From Acidobacteriota bacterium (GTDB lineage: Bacteria > Acidobacteriota > Terriglobia > Terriglobales > Acidobacteriaceae): DNA of 64,000 bases. Positions 26,697 through 35,532 of the stretch are shown here, in pieces. The stretch spans positions 1-64,000 of the forward strand of contig JAKAXU010000010.1 of assembly GCA_021816455.1 (NCBI GenBank), written 5' to 3'. The notes beneath the pieces are model-generated. The model made no database searches. It was not told where the DNA came from and saw only the letters and a list, made by a program, of their open reading frames with translations. A program made the translations under genes and the position numbers. How positions within the stretch are numbered: position 1 is the stretch's first letter; the number at the start of each line of letters is the position of its first letter.

Positions 26697-28283
26697 TCAG
26701 AAAGGATTGAGCTTCGCGAGTCCCTTCTTCTTTTTCTTCTTGCTGCTGGATTGGGCGCTCAGATCGGCCTTCGGCGCTTTCACTTTCTTCTTGCCGTTGG
26801 AGGCCGTGGTGACCGGTTGAGTCGGAACCTCGCCGGGCTTGATGTCGTTGACCTGCGTTGGCGCTTCGGATGGTCCCTGAGCGGCGGGCAGCGTGGTTGT
26901 GGTGTTTTCCAGCGGCTTCACCACGGCGTTCGGATCGACAGCCGGAGTGCTGCGCGGCGGGGTGGTGGCTCCGCTTGTCTCCGAAACCGTGCCATTGGGC
27001 GCGTTCACAATGGATGCCCCAATGCCGGTTCCGCTGTCGCCACCCGTCGGAACTTTTTCAAACTCAAGCGGCGAGGCAGCGGGCTGGTCGGCTCCCTGGC
27101 TTGCAGCAGGCACCGCGGAATGAGCTGTCTGCGCAGCGTTCGCTCCGGGCTGCTCGGCTTTGAACGCCTGCACGAAGATCTGCTGGTTCTCACGCGTAAT
27201 ATCCGGTGCGATGATTCGCGGCGGAGAATCCAGAGTCGGATCTCCCACATGAGCCGCTTCCACCACTGTGGGACCATGCTTCAGAATGCCAAGAGTCTTA
27301 TCGGTGAAGCGCATCGGCTGACGGCTTCGCTCCTCGGCGTCGTTCGCCGCAATCTCAGCCGGAGTAGGCTCCGGAATCGGACGGTTCATTGCGATCAGCC
27401 GATCCCGCGCATCCTCCACGTGAGCATCCATCGGATACCGCGTGATGACGTGGTCATAGGCCGCTGCCGCTTTGTCCAGATACACCTGATTCAGTCGCTC
27501 ACGAACGGCGGCTGGAAGTGACGACGCGGCACGCACCTGCTGCGCTTCGCCGGCATAGGAATCGCCGATCAGAATCCACAACTGATCGCTCTTGCTGTAG
27601 AGCGGGTAGGTATCGGCCACAGTCTGGAGCCGAGCCAGCGCGCCTGCCCAGTTGGCACGGCTCTCGTAGTATTGCCCGATCAGAAACTCACGTTCCGCCA
27701 GCACTTCCTGCACTTCGCGCAGCTTCTGCTTGGCCCGCGGCACCAGCGGAGAATCCGGAAACTGGCTGATCATCGCGCGATACTCGCGCTCGGCATTCAG
27801 CGCATTGGTGAAGTCGCGATCTGGTTTCTCCATCTGCATGTAATAGATGTCGCCCACCTTCATCTGTGCCTCAGCCGCCTCCGGCGACTGCGGGAAGAAG
27901 GTGATGAAGTCCTTGTACTCGGCCTCGGCCTGCGTCAAAGCAGCCGTGCCACCCTCCTTGAACCAGCTGTCGCCCACGGCAAGCTTGGCGCGCATCTGGT
28001 ACTCGGAGTCCGGATAGGTGTTCAGCAGCGTCTGCAGGTCCAGGCGAGCCTGATCGAAGCGGCCTTTCTTGATGGCCAGCATCGCTTTGTCGTAGAGTTC
28101 CTTGTCCGGCTGCTTGCTGTTGACGTCGGCCAGCGGATTGGCGCTTAGATCCACCTGCTTTTTCTTCTTGTTTTTGGCAGCGGCGTGTGTCGGCGCCAGC
28201 AAAACCATAAGCCCGAGCATAGCCACGGCTACCATTGACGTGCCGCGCCGCCTGCCTGTTGGAAACATCCGCTGAAAACTCAT
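26697..28283 (-). CDS. BamD-like TPR protein with long C-terminal extension
   Basis: The 528-residue protein has an N-terminal signal (hydrophobic 17-34 ending AHAAA) and a lysine-rich stretch. Tetratricopeptide-type repeats at about 60-290 (KAMLAIKKGRFDQARLDLQT, AEAEYKDFITFFPQSPEAAE, AEREYRAMISQFPDSPLVPR) match BamD, the helper of beta-barrel assembly. Unlike BamD it lacks a lipobox cysteine after the signal, and residues about 310-528 are a low-complexity Pro/Ala/Thr/Ser tail ending in KKKKKKG. It lies beside rpe in the same direction. It could be an acidobacterial BamD variant or another cell-envelope TPR protein. Confidence 0.75.
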   Translation of the reverse strand: MSFQRMFPTGRRRGTSMVAVAMLGLMVLLAPTHAAAKNKKKKQVDLSANPLADVNSKQPDKELYDKAMLAIKKGRFDQARLDLQTLLNTYPDSEYQMRAKLAVGDSWFKEGGTAALTQAEAEYKDFITFFPQSPEAAEAQMKVGDIYYMQMEKPDRDFTNALNAEREYRAMISQFPDSPLVPRAKQKLREVQEVLAEREFLIGQYYESRANWAGALARLQTVADTYPLYSKSDQLWILIGDSYAGEAQQVRAASSLPAAVRERLNQVYLDKAAAAYDHVITRYPMDAHVEDARDRLIAMNRPIPEPTPAEIAANDAEERSRQPMRFTDKTLGILKHGPTVVEAAHVGDPTLDSPPRIIAPDITRENQQIFVQAFKAEQPGANAAQTAHSAVPAASQGADQPAASPLEFEKVPTGGDSGTGIGASIVNAPNGTVSETSGATTPPRSTPAVDPNAVVKPLENTTTTLPAAQGPSEAPTQVNDIKPGEVPTQPVTTASNGKKKVKAPKADLSAQSSSKKKKKKGLAKLNPF

Positions 28284-28327
28284 AACACCTCAACTCTTTT
28301 GCGCTGATGCAGCCCTGCCGGTTCGCG

Positions 28328-28996
28328 TCAGCCTATTTTCGCCAGCCGGGCGGTCCGCAGCAGACTCGCTGCATTTTCTTCGGCGTTGCCATTCCCGAAA
28401 ACCGCATTCCCCGCCACCAGCAACTCCGCACCTGCCTGGACCGCTGCGGCAACGGTATCGTGAGCGATCCCGCCGTCCACTTCAATTCTAAACGTCAGCC
28501 CTCGTTCTGCGCGGATTTTTGCCAGCCAGCGCACCTTATCCAGCGTAAACGGCAGAAACTTCTGTCCACCGAAACCTGGATTCACCGTCATCACAAGCAC
28601 ATGATGCACCATGGGCAAAAGATCCTCGGTCAGGTCCACGCGCGTTCCCGGGTTGATCACCACCCCCGGCTTCATCCCGAGACCTGCGATCATCTCCAGC
28701 GTCCGGTGCAAATGAGGACAGGCTTCGTAATGGACGCTCACCCAGTCTGCTCCTGCATCCGCAAAAGCCGGGATATAGTCGTTCGGATTTTCGATCATCA
28801 GATGACAATCCAGCGGCAGCGGTGTCGCCCGGCGCAGGCTCTTCACTACAGGAGGGCCAAGCGTGATGTTGGGAACGAAATGGCCGTCCATCACATCAAC
28901 GTGAATCACCGTGCCGCCGCCCCGCTCAGCAGCCTGCACATCGCGCTCCAGGTTGGCAAAATCCGCGGAGAGAATGGATGGGAGAAGCTCCACCAT
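28328..28996 (-). CDS. rpe: Ribulose-phosphate 3-epimerase
   Basis: This 222-residue TIM-barrel enzyme interconverts ribulose 5-phosphate and xylulose 5-phosphate in the pentose phosphate pathway. Motifs: LLPSILSADFANL at the start, HVDVMDGHFVPNITLGP (metal-binding His and Asp), HLMIENP, MTVNPGFGGQKF and EVDGGI near the end. Start MVELLPS at 28996 aligns with the family; ATG 29011 is an alternative. It is upstream of, and probably co-transcribed with, the BamD-like gene (44-base gap). Confidence 0.96.
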   Translation of the reverse strand: MVELLPSILSADFANLERDVQAAERGGGTVIHVDVMDGHFVPNITLGPPVVKSLRRATPLPLDCHLMIENPNDYIPAFADAGADWVSVHYEACPHLHRTLEMIAGLGMKPGVVINPGTRVDLTEDLLPMVHHVLVMTVNPGFGGQKFLPFTLDKVRWLAKIRAERGLTFRIEVDGGIAHDTVAAAVQAGAELLVAGNAVFGNGNAEENAASLLRTARLAKIG

Positions 28997-29077
28997 GATC
29001 GGCCGGCACACACTCCTTCGTCTAAGTGCAATCAGTGTACCAGCCGATCGGGGAACTCTCCTGCACTGCGCTTCCTG

Positions 29078-30625
29078 TCACTCGGTCGCCGAGTGTCCAA
29101 TCCATCGATCCGCCCACGCGATGAAGTACTTCATGTTCGGCGCGTCCGTGTGGCCACCGTCATGCTGTCGCCAGGCGAGTTGGCCATCCAGAATACCCTG
29201 ATTGATAGGTGGCATTGGCCCGGTATACGGCTTCCCATCCATCGTCAGTCCCTTTGCGCCCAGAAAGGTGAAGACGCGATTGGCGTCCATCGTCGCCTTG
29301 AAGCTGCCCTCGTGATCCAGCCACTTTGAATCGCCCTTCGCCGGGCTGCCGTAGCTGATAAACGTCAGTCGCGGAGCGCACAGAGCGATCAGTTCATTGG
29401 AGTCCACCGGGATATCGCCCGGATTCATGCTGCCGAACTTCGCCTTCGACGCCCCGTACTTCAGGAAGTTTCCGGCCATCCAGTAGTATTCGCCGCCGGT
29501 CAGGCTCTCCACCGCTTCGCCAAAGTTGCGCCGTAGCAGCGTCGCTCCACCTTTGCCTGACGATCCCACCAACACCATCGCAAAGCGCTGATCGAAAGCC
29601 ATCGTCACCAGCGCCGCCTTGCCATAACGCGAAACTCCCTCGATGCCCACGTGCTTCGCATCGACTGCCGGGTCGGTCTCCAGATAATCCAGTCCGCGCC
29701 CTGCGCCCCAGGCCCAGGCACGCAGCGCGCCCCAGTCATCCGGCTTGCGCGGCTGCCCTTTGTTCACCAGACCGATAATGCCGCGCCGCAATCCTTCGCC
29801 ATTGTCCGCCTGCACACTCGCCGGGTCGATCAGCACAAATCCCCAGCCATCGGCGATCAACTGCCACGTATTTGGAAAGCCGCCATCGGCATTCAACTGC
29901 GGAAACCGGAATGGCGTCGCATGGAACGGTTCCCACGCCGGATGATCAGAAAACACCTGGGCCAGCGTTGGGTCTTCGGCCGTCGCCATCTTCTTCCATG
30001 CCGCATTGATGCGCGCAAATTCCTCCGCCGAAGGCTCATGCGGATTGGGAAATCCCGCCGGACCGAACATCATCAGCACCGGCACCGGACCCTTTGCGTT
30101 GGCCGGCGTCACCAGCGTCATGTGAATCTTCACCGAAATCGCTGGATCCGCTGCGTTGTCCACCTCCCCGATCAAGTCCTTGGCAATCACCGGGCGAAAG
30201 CCGAGATTTTCATGATCCACCGCCGTCACCGTCCAGCGCACCGCTGGCACGTCTTTGGGAACCTTGCCGTAGACGTACTCCGAGAACTCCTCCAAGAGCT
30301 GCGGCCTGCGTTCGTGCCACCACATCGTCGGCGTCGTCACCTTCTCCCCGTTTTCCATCATCAGCGGGTCAGGAATCTTCGGATACGGATTGGCCTTCGA
30401 CTCATCGTAGTTCGCGTGATTCGGAGCACTCTCATCCCCGCTTGGCCCCGGGCGCAAAGCCTCAATTCCAAGCTGCTGCATCATGTTGGCATGATCCTGC
30501 TCGGCCGTCACTGGCGCAGAGGCAGACTGCGTCCGCGCCGTTTCGACAAAAAATGTCATTCCCGTCACGGCCAGAACCATGCCCAGCCACAAGCCTGTCT
30601 GGCTCCTGATTGTCCTGCTTGCCAC
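29078..30625 (-). CDS. Exported CE15 glucuronoyl esterase-like protein
   Basis: The 515-residue protein starts at GTG after an AGGTGGA site and has a signal peptide (12-32). The nucleophile motif GVSRYGKA places Ser at 332, characteristic of CE15 4-O-methyl-glucuronoyl methylesterases, and a late His occurs in RQHDGGHTDAPN. The family fold features (MMFGPAGFPNP, GWGFVLIDPASVQADNG, RAWAWGAGRGLDYL) are present. CE15 enzymes cut ester bonds between glucuronoxylan and lignin. It diverges from an SGNH hydrolase gene, together forming a likely esterase pair for plant cell-wall material. Confidence 0.85.
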   Translation of the reverse strand: MASRTIRSQTGLWLGMVLAVTGMTFFVETARTQSASAPVTAEQDHANMMQQLGIEALRPGPSGDESAPNHANYDESKANPYPKIPDPLMMENGEKVTTPTMWWHERRPQLLEEFSEYVYGKVPKDVPAVRWTVTAVDHENLGFRPVIAKDLIGEVDNAADPAISVKIHMTLVTPANAKGPVPVLMMFGPAGFPNPHEPSAEEFARINAAWKKMATAEDPTLAQVFSDHPAWEPFHATPFRFPQLNADGGFPNTWQLIADGWGFVLIDPASVQADNGEGLRRGIIGLVNKGQPRKPDDWGALRAWAWGAGRGLDYLETDPAVDAKHVGIEGVSRYGKAALVTMAFDQRFAMVLVGSSGKGGATLLRRNFGEAVESLTGGEYYWMAGNFLKYGASKAKFGSMNPGDIPVDSNELIALCAPRLTFISYGSPAKGDSKWLDHEGSFKATMDANRVFTFLGAKGLTMDGKPYTGPMPPINQGILDGQLAWRQHDGGHTDAPNMKYFIAWADRWIGHSATE

Positions 30626-30697
30626 ACTCCACCTCGCTTCTGCTATCTTGTTCCGGGCTTGAGAAAACCGAATTACTTTGCGCCCGAATGGTACATC

Positions 30698-31966
30698 ATG
30701 ACGAATGCATTACGGAATTGGTTTCGAACTATCTCAGTCTTTTTTCTCTTCGCGGCAGCGGCAGCCAATCTGGCGGCCCAGCCCGCACCCGCAGCCAGCA
30801 ACTCCAGCCACTGGGTCGCTTCCTGGGGCGCGGCGCAGCAGATTCCTGAACCGCAAAACGCCCTCAGCGCTGAGGATCTCGACCACGCCGTTCTGCGCCA
30901 ACTCGTCCATCTCTCTCTCGGCGGAGACGCGCTGCGCATTCGCGTCTCCAACGCCTTTGGCTTCGAGCCGCTCCGCATCGACTCCATCCATGTAGCTCGC
31001 TCCGTAACGCCCACATCCTCGGCCATCGATCCGGCCACCGACCACGCCGTACTCTTCGCAGGTCAGGAGTCCGTCATTCTTCCAGCCGGAGCCGAGTATG
31101 TCTCCGACCCTGTTGCCATGAGCGCTGAGCATCTTTCCACACTCGCCATCACCCTGTCGATTCCTTCCGCTCCGAAGCAGCAGACGGGCCATCCCGGTTC
31201 ACGAGCCACCACATACATCGCGCACCAAATATCCACCTCAGCTCCGGAGATGATCCACGCCCACACCGTCGACCACTGGTACTTCCTGGCCGGTGTCGAT
31301 GTCGCCGCTCCACCCCAGGCGCACACCATCGTCGCCTTCGGAGACTCCATCACCGACGGTCACGCCGCAACAACCAACGGGAATGACCGCTGGACCGATG
31401 GCCTCGCCGCGCGGCTGCAGGCAAAACCCGCCTCGCAATCCATCGGCGTCGTCAACGTCGGCATCGGAGGCAATCACCTACTCACCGACGGTCTCGGGCC
31501 GAATGCCCTGGCTCGCTTCGATCGCGACGTGCTGGCGCGTCCGGCGGCGAAGTACCTGATCGTACTGGAGGCCATCAACGACCTGGGCGCTCTGAGCCGC
31601 ACGTCCGATGCCACGGCTGCTCAGCACGCCGATCTGGTTGCGCGCCTGATTGCCGCTTACCGCCAGATCATTCTGCGCGCTCAAGCCGCCGGACTCACCG
31701 TCTACGGCGCAACACTCACGCCGTGGCTCGGGGCGGACTATTACCATCCTGACGCAGCCAGTGAAGCCGACCGTGTGGCGCTGAACGCCTGGATCCGCAC
31801 CCCCGGCCACTTCGACGCGGTGATCGACTTTGACCGCGCCGTGCGCGATCCCGCCGCGCCGGGACACATGCTTCCCTCCTTCGACTCCGGCGATCATCTG
31901 CATCCTTCGCCCGCCGGATATAAAGCGATGGCCGACGCAATTCCCCTGGCACTTTTCGCACGCTGA
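30698..31966 (+). CDS. Exported SGNH/GDSL-family esterase
   Basis: The 422-residue product has a signal peptide (8-27) then SHWVASWGAAQQIPEPQ, typical of the SGNH subfamily that includes sugar acetylesterases. The blocks are FGDSITDG (nucleophile S217), GGNH (oxyanion Gly/Asn near 256), and the catalytic pair D399 and H402 in SGDHLHPSPAGY. The frame is open far upstream over the divergent CE15 gene, but codons before 30698 give arginine-rich antisense sequence, so ATG 30698 with its signal peptide is the start. It likely deacylates plant polysaccharides. Confidence 0.88.
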   Translation: MTNALRNWFRTISVFFLFAAAAANLAAQPAPAASNSSHWVASWGAAQQIPEPQNALSAEDLDHAVLRQLVHLSLGGDALRIRVSNAFGFEPLRIDSIHVARSVTPTSSAIDPATDHAVLFAGQESVILPAGAEYVSDPVAMSAEHLSTLAITLSIPSAPKQQTGHPGSRATTYIAHQISTSAPEMIHAHTVDHWYFLAGVDVAAPPQAHTIVAFGDSITDGHAATTNGNDRWTDGLAARLQAKPASQSIGVVNVGIGGNHLLTDGLGPNALARFDRDVLARPAAKYLIVLEAINDLGALSRTSDATAAQHADLVARLIAAYRQIILRAQAAGLTVYGATLTPWLGADYYHPDAASEADRVALNAWIRTPGHFDAVIDFDRAVRDPAAPGHMLPSFDSGDHLHPSPAGYKAMADAIPLALFAR

Positions 31967-32158
31967 GCAACTTTTGCAGCAGCGCCGGGTTTCACCCTGC
32001 AACGCCTTGCTGTGGATGCCAAGAACGCGGAACAAGTCAGCGCGCGTCGGCCAAGCTTAGCAAGCATCCTCGACTCGCGCGCGATACTCTTAATCAGTGC
32101 AGGAGACTTTGAGTTGTTCCGGAGTCTGCAGACAAGGCAATCGCAAGGGGATGGTTCG

Positions 32159-34090
32159 ATGAATGTCCAAGCCGGTGCGTCCATTCGTGCGAGCGCGACA
32201 TTCACGCTCGCAATTTTCAGCGCAGCGATCGTTTTCCTTGCCGCAATACTGCTGTCCGGGTGCGGCAGCTCCGGCTCCATGGCCACTCTACCCACCCATC
32301 CACCGAGCAGCACGCCGCCCACCGCGGGACAAAAAGGCTCCGTTACCATGACCCCGCAGTACATCGCGCTTGCTCCCGGCCAGACCTTTCAGTTCAAAGC
32401 CGCATCCACCACGGCGGGCAGCTTCCTCTGGTATGTGAACGGAATCCAGGGTGGCAACACAACCGACGGAACCGTCAGCGCAAGCGGACTCTATACCGCG
32501 CCAGCATCGCTCACCCTCAGCGGCAACGTCACCGTCACCGCCGCCCTGGCCGGCTCTGGCTCGCAGAACTACGCCACCTCGGCTGTCGCGCTCATCCAGC
32601 CTGCACTTGTCAACTGTCCCAATGCCACCGGCAATGCGCAGGTGGCGCAATACGGCCTCTATCTGCCTGCTCCGGGCACCATGACCGTCAACTTCGGGCC
32701 GACTACCAACTATGGCAAATCCACCTGGGCCGTGCCTACGCCCAGTGCCAATGGCGGCACAGCCAGCGTCTACGTCGCCGGCATGCTTGCCAACACTCTC
32801 TATCACATGCAGGCTCAGGTTACGCTCAACAACGGCGCCACCTTCACGGACATCGATCACACCTGCACCACCGGCGCGCTGCCTTCACCCATGGCCTCGA
32901 TTCAGCTTCAGCCGATCAGCGGAACCCCGGCACCCGGCATCCAGCTCTGGAACACGATTCTTCCCTTCAATATGACGGACGCCTTCGCCACCGACATCAA
33001 CGGCAACGTAATCTGGACATACTCCTTCAAGAACGGCTCCGGACTCGATCTGTTGCAGGGCATTCATCCGCTGCCCAACGGAGATTTTCTGACCATCGTC
33101 TCCTACCTGTCTTCGGTCACCGCCAACATTCCCAACGGCACCATCGACGATGTGCGCGAGATCGATCTTGCCGGCAACACAATCAAAGACCTCACCATGG
33201 CTCAGCTCAACCAGAAGCTCGCAGCAGCCGATCTACGCGACGCCAGCGGCAATCTCTACCAGCTCGGCAGCTTCCACCACGACGTGCTCGCGTTGCCCAA
33301 TGGCCACTGGGTTCTGCTTGCCTCCGAGATCAAAACCTTCAACTCGCTCAGTGGCTACACGAAGCCGGTCAACGTCATCGGTGACGTGATTGTCGATGTG
33401 GACAAGGACCTGAATCCGGACTGGGTGTGGAACACCTTTGATCATCTCGACATCAACCGGCGTCCGATGAACTTCCCGGACTGGACGCACTCAAACGCCT
33501 TGCTCTATTCGGCCGACGATCACAATCTGCTGCTCTCCATCCGCCATCAGAACTGGATCATCAAAATTGATTTTCTGGACGGAACAGGCTCCGGCAACAT
33601 CCTCTGGCATCTGGGCGAAGGCGGCGATTTCAAACTGGTCAATGGCGTCGATCCCACTGACTGGTTTTATGGCCAGCACGGCATGAACTACTTCACCCCG
33701 AACACCACCGGCGATTTCGAGATCGGGCTGATGGACAACGGCATCGACCGTCAGTTTCCCACCGGCTCCGTCTTCTGTACGCCCAATAAACCGCCCAACC
33801 CGCAGTGCTACTCCACGCTCTCCGTGCTGGAGTTGAACGAAGCAAACATGACGGCCACGCTGCGCACCCATTATGACCCCGGGCCGACCTTTTACAGCTA
33901 CTTTGGCGGCGACGCACAGCTGCTTAGCAACAACGACATGCAGGTGGACTTCTGCGCGAAGGTCGGCGGAGCAACCATTCAGGAACTGGACCCGACCGCG
34001 ACCCAGGTGATCTGGAACGCGACCACACCCAATTCGGCGCAGTATCGCGTGCTGCGCGAGCCAAGTCTCTATCCCGGCGTGCAGTGGTAG
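32159..34090 (+). CDS. Arylsulfotransferase-like lipoprotein
   Basis: The 643-residue protein is a predicted lipoprotein: hydrophobic segment 12-32 and lipobox LLSGC with C35. A Ser/Thr-rich linker and Ig-like domain (about 60-150, with FLWYVNGIQGGN and VSASGLYTAP) are followed by a region resembling ASST-type sulfotransferases, with repeated blades such as HPLPNGDFL, FHHDVLALPNGHW, DWTHSNALLYSADDHNLLL and HGMNYF. ASST enzymes move sulfate between phenols. The Ig-like front suggests surface attachment. Start 32159 follows AAGGGG; the frame extends to 32012 upstream. Function beyond the family label is uncertain. Confidence 0.75.
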   Translation: MNVQAGASIRASATFTLAIFSAAIVFLAAILLSGCGSSGSMATLPTHPPSSTPPTAGQKGSVTMTPQYIALAPGQTFQFKAASTTAGSFLWYVNGIQGGNTTDGTVSASGLYTAPASLTLSGNVTVTAALAGSGSQNYATSAVALIQPALVNCPNATGNAQVAQYGLYLPAPGTMTVNFGPTTNYGKSTWAVPTPSANGGTASVYVAGMLANTLYHMQAQVTLNNGATFTDIDHTCTTGALPSPMASIQLQPISGTPAPGIQLWNTILPFNMTDAFATDINGNVIWTYSFKNGSGLDLLQGIHPLPNGDFLTIVSYLSSVTANIPNGTIDDVREIDLAGNTIKDLTMAQLNQKLAAADLRDASGNLYQLGSFHHDVLALPNGHWVLLASEIKTFNSLSGYTKPVNVIGDVIVDVDKDLNPDWVWNTFDHLDINRRPMNFPDWTHSNALLYSADDHNLLLSIRHQNWIIKIDFLDGTGSGNILWHLGEGGDFKLVNGVDPTDWFYGQHGMNYFTPNTTGDFEIGLMDNGIDRQFPTGSVFCTPNKPPNPQCYSTLSVLELNEANMTATLRTHYDPGPTFYSYFGGDAQLLSNNDMQVDFCAKVGGATIQELDPTATQVIWNATTPNSAQYRVLREPSLYPGVQW

Positions 34091-34094
34091 TCGG

Positions 34095-35492
34095 TCAGAC
34101 CCTCGGCGGCACGTTGCTCATGCCTTCCACCCCAAAGACGCGGCGGTAACGCGCAAGATCCTCCGGCGCGCCCGAAGCTTTGGCAAAGTTGTCGGAAAGT
34201 TTAACCGTCGGTCGGCCATTCGCCTCGGAGAGTTTGCAGACCAGACTGATCGGATCGAAGGCAGACTCGGTGCCTGTGTCGCCGCGCGGGTCGCAGTCGC
34301 GAAAGTCATTTGTCAGCAGCGTGCCCCAGCCCGCGCTGAAGCGGATTCGCCGCTCCGGCTTCCACTTTTGAGCATCCAGAAAATCCTCTGCACGCTGAAA
34401 GTCCGCCGAAGTGTACGGAGCCTGAATGATTCCGGAAAACTGCGCGTGCAACCCCAGAACCTGCTCCACATCCAGCCCGTCGGAGGCGATCATCAGCTTG
34501 CTGCGCGGGTCGCGCCCGCGCTCCAGCAGCCACTGAATATATTCCTCGCCGGCCACATACGGATCCTTGCTGTCCACGCGCTGGCCGGTCCACTCCGCCA
34601 CCCAATCCGGCGCATCGCGCAGAAACTGCGTCGTTCCGAAGGTATCCGGCAACATCACCAGCAACTCGCGCTTGTAGGTGTTCTGCCACAGGTCGAGCAG
34701 ATGATACTGCGAAGCCCGCAACTGTGCATCATTTTCCGCCATCGCAGCCAACGCCATCGGTAACTCGTGCGCATTGGTCCCGATCGCCTCCAGATCGTGC
34801 TTATAGGCAAGCGACGTATTCGAGGTGCCGACGAAAGACTCGCCGAGGGAATCCCGCATTGCCTTGACCACATACTCCTGCCACAGAAAGCTGTGCCTGC
34901 GCCGCGTGCCAAAGTCAGCCACGCGTAGCCCCGGCACGCCGCGCAAACGCTCGATCTTTCCCCACAGCCGAGCCTTAGCGCGCGCATACAGAATGTCCAG
35001 CTCGAACTCGCTCAGCTCGCTGAGCGCCGCCCGCGTCTTCAGCTCGCTCAGGATCGCCAGCGCATACACTTCCCACAGCGTCACCTGCGCCCAGTTACCA
35101 CAAAACTCCAGCCTCAACTGACCGTCGGCCACAGTGATCGCATACTCCGGCAAGCGAAGATCGCGATCCAGCCACTCCAGAAACGGCGGTTCAAAGATGC
35201 CGCGCGTACCGTAAAACGTATTGCCCGCCAGCCAGATCAGCTCCGACTTGCGAAAACGCAATCCGCACACGTAATCCAGTTGCAGACGCAGATCGTCCTC
35301 GGCCACCCGTTCGGCCAGCCGCACACTCGCCGATCGATTGAAGATCGTAAAGCGGGCTTGCACCTCCGGAAAGTGCTTCCAGATGAACTGCAACATCAGC
35401 AGCTTGTAAAAATCCGTATCCAGCAGCGACCGCACAATCGGGTCCACGCGCCAGTTGTGGTTATGCGCTCGCTCGGCAAGGTTGACGATCAT
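34095..35492 (-). CDS. pncB: Nicotinate phosphoribosyltransferase
   Basis: The 465-residue enzyme converts nicotinate and PRPP to nicotinate mononucleotide in NAD salvage. Evidence: the opening LLDTDFYKLLMLQFIWKHFP, then FGTRRRHSF and GTSNTSLAYKHDLEAIGTNAHELP (substrate site), and a later DSKDPYVAGEEYIQWL stretch and SAGWGTLLTNDF near the C-terminus. Length and motif order match bacterial PncB. Its stop is 4 bases from the convergent sulfotransferase-like gene, and it reads away from the GH5 gene region on the same strand as that gene, which lies 40 bases upstream. Confidence 0.94.
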   Translation of the reverse strand: MIVNLAERAHNHNWRVDPIVRSLLDTDFYKLLMLQFIWKHFPEVQARFTIFNRSASVRLAERVAEDDLRLQLDYVCGLRFRKSELIWLAGNTFYGTRGIFEPPFLEWLDRDLRLPEYAITVADGQLRLEFCGNWAQVTLWEVYALAILSELKTRAALSELSEFELDILYARAKARLWGKIERLRGVPGLRVADFGTRRRHSFLWQEYVVKAMRDSLGESFVGTSNTSLAYKHDLEAIGTNAHELPMALAAMAENDAQLRASQYHLLDLWQNTYKRELLVMLPDTFGTTQFLRDAPDWVAEWTGQRVDSKDPYVAGEEYIQWLLERGRDPRSKLMIASDGLDVEQVLGLHAQFSGIIQAPYTSADFQRAEDFLDAQKWKPERRIRFSAGWGTLLTNDFRDCDPRGDTGTESAFDPISLVCKLSEANGRPTVKLSDNFAKASGAPEDLARYRRVFGVEGMSNVPPRV

Positions 35493-35532
35493 CGGCGTCG
35501 CCTCATGCCTTCAGTCTATCGGCTGTGCTGCG

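Noticed and set aside
29651-30697. Open frame upstream of the SGNH gene in its own frame
   Set aside because: It is antisense to the CE15 gene and gives an Arg/His-rich product; the true start is the ATG with a signal peptide at 30698.
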